A DNA stretch of 64,000 nt from Sympetrum striolatum (lineage: Eukaryota; Arthropoda; Insecta; Odonata; Libellulidae), in the NCBI GenBank assembly GCA_947579665.1, contig OX388352.1, positions 37,504,216-37,568,215 on the forward strand, given 5' to 3'. A model generated the notes under the pieces. That model searched no databases and had not been told where the DNA came from. It saw only the letters and a list, made by a program, of their open reading frames with translations. Positions 1 to 8,914 of this stretch are shown here, in pieces; positions within the stretch are counted from its first letter, which is position 1; every line of letters begins with the position of its first letter. The position numbers were made by a program, and so were the translations under genes.

Positions 1-430
1 AATTCTACAAATATTTGGCATTTTAACGAAATTTGTCAGTGTTATGGGTGTAATTTGAAAAAAATTTGAAAAACCTAATCGAATTTGGATTCGTGTTGAA
101 GATCTAAACTAGAAATTGAAAAAATTTGAACAAATATTTAATTTTTATCTTTTAATTTAAGGAGTAATCGGCGAAAAGGGGGAATTTTTTCGACTTTTTC
201 TAAAATTCGAAATATAATATTTGGTATTTGGACTCCCTCTTAAAATCTAATCGAGATCAGTCAAAATCTGAGATAAAAATTCGCTTTTCCTTATCAATTT
301 TCAGGAAAATCAGCAAAAGATGGGCATTTTTTCAAACTTTCCCTTGCTCTAATCCTTAACCTAATTGAATTTGGATTCGTGTTGAAGATCTAAACGAGAT
401 TTTTCAGAGATGTTTAACACAAATTGAATT
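1..430 (-). repeat. Highly diverged satellite and spacer remnants at the left edge
   Basis: This AT-rich stretch does not fit the 163-bp monomer cleanly. About 15-110 resembles, in minus orientation, the spacer that precedes the minisatellite elsewhere: the order of a GGCATTTTAACGA-like string, a GAAAAACCT-like string and a GAATTTGGATTCGT-like string matches 2790-2870. A 38-bp string at 72-109 recurs at 358-395 with one mismatch that I can see, giving a local period of 286 bp. No gene is visible. I infer an old, decayed edge of the array. The minus orientation is reasonably clear for 15-110 and uncertain for the rest. Confidence 0.6.
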
Positions 431-2566
431 TTATTAATTCAATCTATTGAAACATCAAAAACTCCAAAAACATCGGTGAAATTTCAGGTTTTTGGTCATA
501 TTTTGCTGAAAATTGAGCAAAACTAGTAAAAGATTGATTCGTATTAATGCTTTGGACAAGATCTATTCAAATTTAGAAGAAATATTCAATTATTCGCAGC
601 AGATAACCCATAAAACGACGAAAACCCGAGAAATATAGGTGAAATTTAAGGTTTTCAAGGGCCATAATTTACTAACAATTGAGCAAAACTAGTCTCCTAT
701 GAACTCAAATTAAAGTTATTGACGAGGTTTATCCAAATTCAATAGAAATATCCATTTTTTATTAGCAGTTAACCCAAAAAACGTCGAAAAGTAAAAATAT
801 CGGTCAAATTTCTGGTTTTTGGCCAAATGTTGTTGAAAATTGTGCAAAACTAGGCAACTTAGGATTATTATTATGGCTTTTGCCAAGTTCTATCCAAATA
901 TAGAAGAAATATTGAATTTTTCGTTGCAGTTAACCCAAAAAACGTTGAAAACACGAAAAATATCGGTGGAATTTCTGGTTTTAGGCCAAATGTTGCTAAA
1001 AATTGAGCGAAACTAGTCAAATATAGATTCATTTTAATGTTTTTGCCGAGATCCATCCAAATTAGAAAGAATTATTACATTTTTCCCAAATTAACCCTTA
1101 ATTCGTCGAAAATTTGAAAGAAATTGGTGAAATTTCAAGTTTTTCTCAAAATTTCGCTGAAATTTAATTAAAACTAATCAACCTTGGATTCATCCTAATC
1201 CTTTTGCCGTGATCTACCCAAATTTAGGAAAAGTATTCTATTTTTCGTAAAAGTAAACCCATAAAACGTCGAAAACTGGAATGAAATCGGTAAAATGTAT
1301 GGTTTCAGGCCATATTTTTCTAAACATTGAGCAAATCTAGTCAATGTTGGATCCATGTTAATGCCCTTTGACGTGATCTATCAAAATTATTTAGATATAT
1401 TCAATAATTCGTAGCAGTTAACCCAAAAAACGTCGATAACTCGAAAGAAATAGGTGAAATTTCTTGATCTTGGCCAAATTGTGCTAAAAATTGTGCAAAA
1501 CTAGACAAACTTGGATTCATTTTAATGCATATGCAAAGATCTATCCAAATATAGAAGAAGTATTCAATTTTTCGTAGCTTCAAACCCAAAAAAAGTCGAA
1601 AACTCGAATAAGATCATTGAAATTTATGGTTTTTGGACATATTTTCCTAAAAATAAAGTAAAACTAAAGAGTTTTGGTTTTAAATTTATGCTTTAGTCGA
1701 TATCTATCGTAATTATATAGAAATATAGAATAATTCATTGCAGTAAACTCTAAAAACTTCGAAAACTAAAAAAAATCAGTGAAATTTCTGGTTTTTGGCC
1801 AAATTTTGCTGAAAATTGAGCAAAACTAGACAATGTTGGATTTATTTTAATGTTGTAATTGTATGTAATTGTAGCAAACCTGGGTGAGTTTTGACTCATT
1901 TTAAGGTGTTTGACGAGATATAATCAAATTTGTAAGAAATATTTAATCTTTAATAGCAGCAAACCCAAAAAAAGTAAAAAACTCGAACAAAATCGGTGAA
2001 ATTTATGGTTTTTGAACAAAGTTTGCTGAAAATTGCGCAAAACTAATCAATTTTGATTCATTTTAATGCTATTGACGAGATCTATTAAAATGTTTTTGAA
2101 ATACTCAATTTACGTAGCAGCAAACCCAAACATAGTCGAAAACTCGAATAAATATCGCTAAAATTTATGGTTTTTGGACATATTATTCTAAACATTGTGC
2201 AAAACTAGTCAATGTTGGGTTCATCTTAATGCTTTTGACGAGATCTATCAAAATGGTTTAGAAATATTCAATTTTTCGTGCCAGTTAACCCAAGAATGAC
2301 GAAAAACACGAAAAATATCTTTGAAATTTCAAGTTTTTGGTCGTATATTAGTTAAAAGCGTGGCAAAACAGGGCGAGTTAGGACTCATTTAAAAGTGTTT
2401 GACGAGATATATCCAAATTCAGAAGACATATTTAACTCTTAATAGAAGTTAACCCAAGAAACGTCGATAACTGAAAAATTAAATGTGATATTTCAGGGTT
2501 AAGGCCATATTATGCTAAAAATTGAGCAAACCTATTCAACTTTGGATTCATTTCAATGTTATTAAC
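431..2566 (-). repeat. 163-bp satellite monomers, minus orientation (about 13 copies)
   Basis: Read on the minus strand, this is a tandem run of the window's main satellite monomer. The recurring plus-strand landmarks are AAAATTGAGCAAAACTAGTC, TTGGATTCATTTTAATG, GAGATCTATCCAAAT and GCAGTTAACCCAAAAAACGT, which are reverse complements of the landmarks used everywhere right of 4735. Copies are visibly more diverged from each other than those in the right half, with small indels. Open frames of about 60 codons on the minus strand arise from the monomer itself and are not gene evidence. Confidence 0.9.
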
Positions 2567-2881
2567 GGAAGGTTGAATCTGGAGGTCGACTCTGGAAGGT
2601 AAAGTCCGGGAGGTTGACTCCGCGAAGTCGATTACAGGAGGTCATTTCCAAGAGGTGAGATCTGAGTGATCGACTCCGAAAGATTTGATGACTCGGGGTT
2701 GTCAAATTCGGCAGGTTGACCATTTAAATTTGACTCCGGACCTTTCAAGGTCGGTTTCTTGCACAATTTACAGAAAAGTACGCAACAATTAGGCATTTTA
2801 ACGACTTTTGACAGGTTTTGGCTGCATTTTGCAAATAAAATGGAAAAAACCTTATTGAATTTGGACTCGTTATGATCACTC
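2567..2881 (-). repeat. Spacer plus degenerate 14-bp repeat zone, minus orientation
   Basis: This is the minus-strand counterpart of the left part of the GC-rich blocks on the right. About 2567-2660 holds degenerate 14-bp repeats (GGAGGTCGACTC-like strings). About 2660-2881 holds the unique spacer, including GATCTGAGTGATCGACTCCG, the AAGGTCGGTTTCTTGCACAA string and the terminal GATCACTCG. The homogeneous 14-bp core is absent: monomers resume directly at 2566. A 94-codon minus-strand open frame (2632-2916) spans it, but its reading depends on the spacer and it has no coding features that I recognise. Confidence 0.85.
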
Positions 2882-4561
2882 GATTGAAATTGGTGAACTT
2901 TATCGTATTCGGCCATAATTTTCTAAAAATTGAGAGAAAGTACCCAATGTTGGATTCATATTAATTTTTTTGCCGAGATCTATCAAAATTATTCCGAAAT
3001 ATTCAATTTTTTAGAATAGTTAACCCAAAAAACATCAAAAAATGGAATGAAATCGGTTAAATTTAAGGGGTTTTGGCCAAATTTAAAGAAAAACTGAGGA
3101 AAACTATTCAATGTTAGATTCATTCTAATGCTATTGCCGAGATTTATCCAAATATAAAGGAAATATTCAATTTTTCGTAGCAGTAAACCCAAAACACTTC
3201 GAAAACTCGATTAATTTCGGAGAAATTTTTGCTTTTTGGCCATTTTTTATAAAAATTGAGCAAAACTAGTCAGTGTTTGATTTATTTTAACGCTTTAGAT
3301 GAGATCTATCAAAGTTGTTTAGAAATATTGAATAATGCTTAGAAGTAGACCCAAAAAACGTCGAAAGTTTGAAAGAAATCTTTGAAATTTCTGTTTTTTG
3401 TCCAATTTTCGCTGAAACTTTATCTAAATTAGTCAACTTTGGATTCAGTTCAATGATTTTGTCGTGATCTACAGAAATTTAGAAAAAATTATCAATTTTT
3501 CGTAGCAGTTAACCCAAAAAACCTCGAAAACTTGAATAATATCGGTGAAATTTCGGGTTTCTGGGCGTATTTTTCTAAAAATTGAGCAAAACTAGTCAAA
3601 GCCGGATTCACGATAATGCCCATTGACGTGATCTATCAAAATTATTTAGATATATTCAATAATTCCTAGCAGTTAACCCAGAAAACGTCGAAAACTCGAA
3701 AAAATTTGGTGAAATATCTAGTACTTGGCCAAATTCTGCTGAAAAATAGCAAAACTAGTCAACTTTGGATTCATTTTAATGCATTTGCCAAGCTCTATCC
3801 AAATATAGAAGAAATATTCAATTTTTCGTAGCAGCACACCCAAAAAAAGTCGAAAGCTCGAATAAAATTGGTAAAATTTATGGTTTTTGGACATATTTTT
3901 CTAATCATTCAGCAAAACTGGTCAATGTTGGGTTCATCTTAATGCTTTTGACGAGATCTATCAAAATGGTTCAGAAATATTCAATTTTTCGTAGCAGTTA
4001 ACCCAAAAATGATGAAAAAAACGGAAAATATCCTAGCAATTTCAGGTTTTTGGTCGTTTTTTGTTAAAAGTGTGGCAAAAAAGGGCGAGTTAGGACTCAT
4101 TTTAAAGTGTTTGACGAGATATATCCAAATTAAGAAAAAATATATAATTTTTAATAGCAGTTACCCCAAGAATCATCGATAGCTCGAAAAATATGGGTGA
4201 AATTTCAGGGTTAAGGCCATATTTTGCTAAAAATTGAGGAAACCTAGTCAACTTTGGATTCATTTTAATGTAATTGAATAGATTTATCCAAATTCAGAGG
4301 AAATGGTCAATATTTCAAAGCAGTTGACCCAACAAATGTCGAAATCTCAAAAAGATCAGTGAAATTTCATTTTTGACATATTTTGTTTAAATTTGAGGAA
4401 AACTAGACAACGTTGGATTAATATTAATGGTTTGACAAGATCATTCCAAATTCATTAGAAATATAAAATTTTTGATTGGAGTTAAATTGAAGGTTTTTCT
4501 CCATATTTTGTTAATAGTTGAGCTGAACAAGTCAAAGTTGTATTCATTTAAAAGCTAGAAA
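2882..4561 (-). repeat. 163-bp satellite monomers, minus orientation (about 10 copies)
   Basis: This is a continuous minus-oriented monomer run between the spacer on its left and the 14-bp block on its right. Read on the minus strand it has the same order as the plus-strand super-units: minisatellite, then the TATCCAGTTGAATTGGTCCC-like exit, then monomers, then spacer. It is therefore a short super-unit in inverted orientation, with about 10 monomers against 20-38 in the plus-oriented super-units. Confidence 0.88.
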
Positions 4562-4717
4562 CGGGACCTATCCAACTGGATATCCGTGGTTGATGGCCTG
4601 AGGTCAATGACCCGAGGTAAATGACCCTTGGTCGTTGACCCGAGGTCGATCACCCAAGGTCGATGACCCGAGGTCGATCACCCGAGGTCGATGACCAGAT
4701 GTCGATGACACGAGGTC
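4562..4717 (-). repeat. 14-bp minisatellite block, minus orientation
   Basis: Units of the form TGACCCGAGGTCGA repeat with a 14-bp step; they are the reverse complement of TCGACCTCGGGTCA used on the right. The exit string at 4562-4595 (ACCTATCCAACTGGATATCC) is the minus-strand form of the exit that ends every plus-oriented block. The block ends inside the palindrome at 4704-4734, so it is truncated at its 5' (right) side. Confidence 0.9.
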
Positions 4718-4734
4718 GATGACCTCGTGTCATC
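4704..4734. other. Inverted-repeat junction where array polarity switches
   Basis: GATGACACGAGGTC (4704-4717) is followed by a 3-bp spacer (GAT) and then by its exact reverse complement GACCTCGTGTCATC (4721-4734). Left of it the satellite and minisatellite run in minus orientation; right of it monomers run in plus orientation to the window end. This is the visible breakpoint of an inversion or of a head-to-head junction between two arrays. It could also be a fold-back or assembly artefact. Confidence 0.9.
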
Positions 4735-5165
4735 TCAATAATATGGCCAAAGCCCCTTTAATTTAACCTATTTTATTCTATATTTCGACGTTTATTTGGT
4801 GAACTGCTCTAAAAATCAAATATTTCGAAATAATTTTGGTAGATCTCGAAAAAAAAATTAATATGAATCCAAAAGTACTTTTTCTCAATTTTTAGAAAAC
4901 TATGGCCAAATACGATAAATTTCACCGATTTTATTCGATTTTTCGACTTTGTTTGGGTTTGCTGCTAGGAAAAATTGAATATTTCTTCTATATTCTGATA
5001 GAACTTGGCAAATGCATAAAAATGAATCCAAAGCTGACTAGCTTTGCTCAATTTTCAGGAAAATTTGGCCAAAATCTAGAAATTTCACTGATTTTTTTAG
5101 TATTCGACGTTATCTGGGTTAACTGCTACGAATTATTGAATATATCTAAATAATATTGATAGATA
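4735..5165 (+). repeat. Short run of plus-oriented 163-bp monomers
   Basis: About 2.6 monomers follow the polarity switch, recognised by the TTCGACGTTTATTTGGTGAA-like core, GGTAGATCTCG and GAATCCAAAAGT strings. The run stops at GATAGAT (5165), where the unrelated B-box composite begins. An 83-codon frame at 4902-5153 is a monomer read-through and recurs in other copies. Confidence 0.88.
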
Positions 5166-5170
5166 TATAT

Positions 5171-5208
5171 CTATTATATATAGATGCTTCTCCGGATTCA
5201 TTCATATA
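5171..5208 (+). repeat. 38-bp linker, plus orientation, copy 1
   Basis: The linker contains GATGCTTCTCCGGATTCATT flanked by TATATA. It matches 5453-5490 exactly and is the exact reverse complement of 6615-6652 and 7755-7792. It lies directly upstream of the short copy. Confidence 0.9.
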
Positions 5209-5228
5209 TATACCTATATAGATAGATA

Positions 5229-5431
5229 GGATACAAATTCACAGCCTAAACTACAAGCGTCATTGATCTGAAATTTTTATGACATATTGGCCATAACGTG
5301 AAACCCCCAGGAAAAAAGAGACTTTGATCCTCAGTGTCATAGGTTCGATTCCAGAGGGCCCCAAAGTCCCGATTTTTCCCGTTTGAATGCATTGCCGTGA
5401 TTTTCGGGAATAAAAAGCAACATTTTACTCG
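5229..5431 (+). repeat. Short (deletion-derivative) B-box unit with one T-arm motif
   Basis: It begins with GGATACAAATTCACAGCC, as the three full units do, keeps the first T-arm motif (5342-5352) and the following AGAGGGCCCCAAAGTCCCGA string, and then passes directly to the common tail CAACATTTTACTCG. Modules 2-6 and the terminal hairpin are missing. It therefore has the outer ends of a full unit with an internal deletion of about 0.87 kb, a form often seen among non-autonomous elements but also possible by recombination between repeats. Confidence 0.8.
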
Positions 5432-5448
5432 TATATATATATATATAT
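5432..5448. repeat. (TA)n microsatellite
   Basis: A 17-bp TA run follows the tail ACTCG of the short unit. The same 17-bp TA run follows full unit 2 at 7728-7744, and a 12-bp run follows unit 3 at 8882-8893. Confidence 0.9.
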
Positions 5449-5452
5449 CTAT

Positions 5453-5490
5453 CTATTATATATAGATGCTTCTCCGGATTCATTCATATA
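5453..5490 (+). repeat. 38-bp linker, plus orientation, copy 2
   Basis: An exact copy of 5171-5208, here between the short unit and full unit 1, followed by a GATA-type tetranucleotide run (5491-5502). Confidence 0.9.
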
Positions 5491-5502
5491 GATAGATAGA
5501 TA

Positions 5503-6605
5503 GGATACTAATTCACAGGCTAAACCACAAGCGGCATTGGCTTGATATTTTTACGACATATTGGCCATAACGAGTAACCTCCAGAAAAATTGCGATTTTG
5601 AACCTCAGTGCCATGGGTTCGATTCCAGAGGGCATCAAAGTCCCGATTTTTCACGTTTAAATGCATTGCTTTGATTTTCGGGAATTAAAAACAAATACTT
5701 TCCGGATAGGTAGAGAAGTAAAACTCAAGGTGCCTATATTTATGGTCTTGGACCTTCGAAAACATCAATGACTTTTACAAAAGTTATCATGGGTTCGATG
5801 CTAGGACGATGCAAAGATCTGCCCTTTAAAATACATGGGAGCCGTTTTTCATTATTTTTTTAGATGCACTTATCGAAATGATAGGATGTTCGTGCTTGGC
5901 TGGAAGATGTATGGTACGAATAAGTTTTAGAAAAAAATTTTCATAAGACCGTACTGTTCCTGGGTTCGAAGCCAGAGCACAATAACGTTTCTCTCATAAG
6001 GAATATAAAGGAAAAGTAGGACGTCATTTGAGGCAGTTGTAACCAATATTTCTGCTTGAATTTGCATACGCGGTTAGAGATGGTGTTTTTCTTTTGTGCT
6101 GCATAGAAAGTATTGCCTGAAAGACCCGGGTTCGATGCCGGGCAGTAAAAATATCACCCATATATAATACTATGGGGTATCTTTTCATAATTTTTTTATG
6201 CATTTATCGATATGTAAGGGAGCTCTTGCTTAGATGGAAGATGTATATTAACACTTTGTTTAAGAAAAAAAATAGATAAGACCATGCTGTTCCTGGGTTC
6301 GATGCCAGAGCACATTATAATTTCTCAAATAAGGAGTGTATGTGAATAGTAGGACGTCGTTTGAGGTAGTTGCACCTAATAGTTTTGCTTGAATTTTCAC
6401 ACATAGTTTGATATAGTAATTTTCTATTTTGCTGCATAGTAAGTACACCAGGAAGACCGGGGTTCGCTGCCAGGTGATTAAATTGCAGCGAATTCTACGA
6501 ATATTTTGAATTTTTTTTTTCTTTTGATGTCCGTCCCGGTATATGATGCCGATATGAAATTAGTGTTGTCGATCTGCTTGCAGTATGCAAGCTACATTTT
6601 ACTCG
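5503..6605 (+). repeat. B-box array full unit 1 (six T-arm motifs)
   Basis: The unit starts at GGATACTAATTCACAGG and ends at CTACATTTTACTCG. T-arm motifs lie at 5616, 5792, 5963, 6129, 6296 and 6461 (spacings 176, 171, 166, 167, 165). Modules 1-2 match those of units 2 and 3. Modules 3-4 are a pair that recurs as modules 5-6 with a step of 332-333 bp (compare AGGACGTCATTTGAGGCAGT near 6018 with the similar string near 6350), so this unit was partly remodelled by an internal pair duplication. The module at 6129 has a perfect 5-bp stem (CCCGG/CCGGG) around its loop. Two minus-strand open frames of 60-62 codons lie in it and show no recognisable domain. Confidence 0.82.
6576..6592. other. Terminal hairpin of unit 1
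   Basis: GCTTGCA, a GTA loop and TGCAAGC form a perfect 7-bp stem with a 3-nt loop, 13 bp before the unit end ACTCG. Identical hairpins occur at 7698-7714 and 8852-8868. A 3' hairpin close to the end is a feature of Helitron-like elements, but the canonical CTRR terminus is not present. Confidence 0.85.
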
Positions 6606-6614
6606 TAATAGATA

Positions 6615-6652
6615 TATATGAATGAATCCGGAGAAGCATCTATATATAATAG
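6615..6652 (-). repeat. 38-bp linker, minus orientation, copy 3
   Basis: The exact reverse complement of the linker at 5171-5208 and 5453-5490. It lies in the same relative place (between units), so only the linker is inverted and not the neighbouring B-box units. Confidence 0.9.
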
Positions 6653-6663
6653 ATATATAGAGA

Positions 6664-7727
6664 GGATACAAACTCACAGCCTAAACCACTAGAGTGATTG
6701 AGTTCAAATTTTTACTGCGTATTGGCCATAACAATTAACCGCCAGAAAAATTGTGATTTTGATCCTCAGTGTCATGGGTTCGATTCCAGAGGGCCCCAAA
6801 GTCCCGAATTTTCCCGTTTAAATACATTGCTTAGATTTTCTGGAATTTTTAAAAAATACTTCCCGGATAGGTAGAGAACCGAAACTCTAGGAGCCTTTAT
6901 ATATGGTCATGATCTATCGGAAATATAAATGAGTTTTACGGAAAATAACCTGGGTTCGATGCTAGGTCAAGGCAAAAATTGGCCGTTTAAAATGCATTGT
7001 GGCGATATTTAAGATTTTTTTTGGATCCTTTCCCGATAGCATGGATACTTGAAACTCGGCACGTTGATAGATGTCATAAATATATTTCAAAATAAAATTT
7101 AACATATTCGCTGATGGTCCTTGGTTCGATCCCAGAGGGCCATTTGCACTTCTCAATGTATTTCTTACGGAGATAACGGAAACAAATTTTAGGTACTTCC
7201 CGGTATGAGTTCGACTTCAAACTTTGCACAAAATAAGATCAATTTCTTAAAATTCATACTCTGCATTCGCAGCTTCTAATATGTCCTGGGTTCGACACCA
7301 GGTGTCTCTGCAATCAGAAGTTGATCCGATATTTTGGAATTATTTTCAAACCTTTCCCAATAATATAGAAACTTGAAATTCAGCATATAGATAGAGATCA
7401 TGAATAACATTCAGAAACATATTTTAGATTTCTAAGATCGTCCTTGGTTCGAATCCAGAGAGCCATTTACTTTCGTGAAAAGTAGCGCGTCTTTTGAGGT
7501 AGTTGCAGCAAATATTTCTGCTTGAATTTTCACACATAGTTAGAGATCGTGATCTTCTATTGTGCTGCGTAGTAAGTTCACCAGGAAGTCCCAGGTTCGA
7601 TGCTAGATGATTTTTTTAAAGAGTATTTTCAATCCTTTTCTTTTCTCTTGAGGACCGTCCCGATATAATGCCGATTTAAAATTATTGTTGTCGATCTGCT
7701 TGCAGTATGCAAGCTACATTTTACTCG
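6664..7727 (+). repeat. B-box array full unit 2 (six T-arm motifs)
   Basis: The T-arm motifs are at 6777, 6953, 7123, 7289, 7446 and 7594, with spacings 176, 170, 166, 157 and 148. Unit 3 repeats these spacings almost exactly. Modules 3 and 5 share an upstream string like GATACTTGAAACTCGGCA and a downstream AGAGGGCCATTT-like string, showing the modules are themselves diverged copies of one ancestral repeat. T-arm stems are visible: ACCTGG/CTAGGT at 6953 (one G-U pair) and CCTGG/CCAGG at 7289. T runs such as the one near 7014 could end Pol III transcripts. The unit ends with a hairpin at 7698-7714. Confidence 0.82.
7698..7714. other. Terminal hairpin of unit 2
   Basis: The same 7-bp stem and 3-nt loop as at 6576-6592, again 13 bp before the tail ACTCG and followed by a 17-bp TA run. 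Confidence 0.85.
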
Positions 7728-7754
7728 TATATATATATATATATGAATATATGA

Positions 7755-7792
7755 TATATGAATGAATCCGGAGAAGCATCTATATATAATAG
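7755..7792 (-). repeat. 38-bp linker, minus orientation, copy 4
   Basis: Identical to 6615-6652, so the reverse complement of the two plus copies. It lies between units 2 and 3. Confidence 0.9.
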
Positions 7793-7807
7793 ATATATAT
7801 ATATAGA

Positions 7808-8881
7808 GGATACAAAGTCACAGGCTAAACCACTAGCGTCAATGGCTTGAAATTTTTACGACATATAGGCCATAACGTATAACCTCCAGAAAAATTGCGA
7901 TTTTGAACCTCAGTGTCATGGGTTCGATTCCAGAGGGCCCCAAAGTCCCGATTTTTCCTGTTTAAATGCATTGCTTTGATTTTCGGGAATTAAAAAAAAA
8001 TACTTTCCGGATAGGTAGAGAAATAAAACTCAAGGAGCCTATATATATGGTAATGATCTATCGAAATCATAAATGAGTTTTACGAAAAATATCCTAAGTT
8101 CGATGCTAGGTCGAGGCAAAAATCGGCCGTTTAAAAAGCATTGTGGCGATTTTTATGATTTTTTTTGGACCTTTTCCCGATGGCATGGATACTTGAAATT
8201 CGGCATGAGGTAGGAGATCATAAATTTATTTCATAATCAAATTTTTTGTATTCGCTGATGGTCCTTGGTTCGATCCCAGAGGGCCATTTATATTCCTCAA
8301 TGCATTTCTTATGGAGAAAACGGAGACAAATTTTAGGTACTTCCCGGCATGATATCGATTTCAAACTTTGCACAAAAAAAGATCAAGTCCTTTAAAATCA
8401 TACTGTGCATTCACAGCGTAAATATATTTCCTGGGTTCGACACCAGGCGTCTCTTATATCAGTAGTTGATCCGATTTTTAATAATTATATTGAGCCCTAT
8501 CCCAATAATATAGAAACTTGAAATTCGGCAAATAGATAGAGATCATAATTAACTTTTATGAACATGTTTTAGATTTCCAAGATCGTCCTTGGTTCGAATC
8601 CAGAGCGCCATTTACATTCCTGAAAAGTAGAACGTCGTTTGAGGCAGTTGTAGCCAATATTTCTGCTTGAATTTTCACACGTATTTAGAGAAGATGATCT
8701 TCTGATGTGCTGCATAGTAATTTCACCAAAAAGACACGGGTTCGATGCTAGACGATTAAGTTGAAGCGAATTTTAAGAATATTTTCAATCCTTTTTTCCT
8801 TTCCGGGACCGTCCCGATATAATGCCGTTATGAAATTAGTGTTGTCGATCTGCTTGCAGTATGCAAGCAACATTTTACTCG
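7808..8881 (+). repeat. B-box array full unit 3 (six T-arm motifs)
   Basis: The T-arm motifs are at 7921, 8097, 8267, 8434, 8591 and 8739, with spacings 176, 170, 167, 157 and 148, which match unit 2 within 1 bp. The second motif (8097) is degenerate (AGTTCGATGCT); the others keep GGTTCGA. It is co-linear with unit 2 module for module, so units 2 and 3 are a recent duplication relative to unit 1. The unit ends with a hairpin at 8852-8868 and the tail CAACATTTTACTCG, the same tail variant as the short copy at 5229-5431. Confidence 0.82.
8852..8868. other. Terminal hairpin of unit 3
   Basis: GCTTGCA, GTA and TGCAAGC, identical to the hairpins of units 1 and 2, and 13 bp before the terminal G of ACTCG. 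Confidence 0.85.
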
Positions 8882-8914
8882 TATATATATATAAATAGAT
8901 GATAGATATATATT

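Larger units (their letters stand above)
5166..8914 (+). repeat. Composite tandem array of B-box/T-arm modules inserted in the satellite
   Basis: This 3.75-kb stretch is unrelated to the flanking satellite. It contains, in order, a 203-bp short copy (5229-5431) and three full units (5503-6605, 6664-7727, 7808-8881), separated by TA-rich linkers. Nineteen GGTTCGANNCC-like motifs lie on the plus strand, at 5342, 5616, 5792, 5963, 6129, 6296, 6461, 6777, 6953, 7123, 7289, 7446, 7594, 7921, 8097, 8267, 8434, 8591 and 8739. The motif equals the Pol III B box and T arm of tRNAs; no D arm, anticodon arm or convincing A box is visible upstream. On leaving the insert the satellite resumes at AATCCAGATATTTC (8915), about 70 bp further along the monomer than where it stopped at 5165. 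No coding sequence is supported here. Confidence 0.85.

Noticed and set aside
5166..8914. tRNA genes
   Set aside because: Only the T-arm/B-box is present. I found no acceptor stem pairing, D arm or anticodon arm in the right places around any of the 19 motifs.
5166..8914. Canonical Helitron
   Set aside because: The terminal hairpin is present, but a CTRR end and a definite 5' TC start at an A/T target are not. It is kept only as a hypothesis.
5166..8914. Terminal-inverted-repeat DNA transposon using the 38-bp linker as its ends
   Set aside because: The plus linkers at 5171 and 5453 and the minus linkers at 6615 and 7755 do frame unit 1 as an inverted pair, but the next unit is followed by no matching linker at 8882-8914 and no target duplication is visible.
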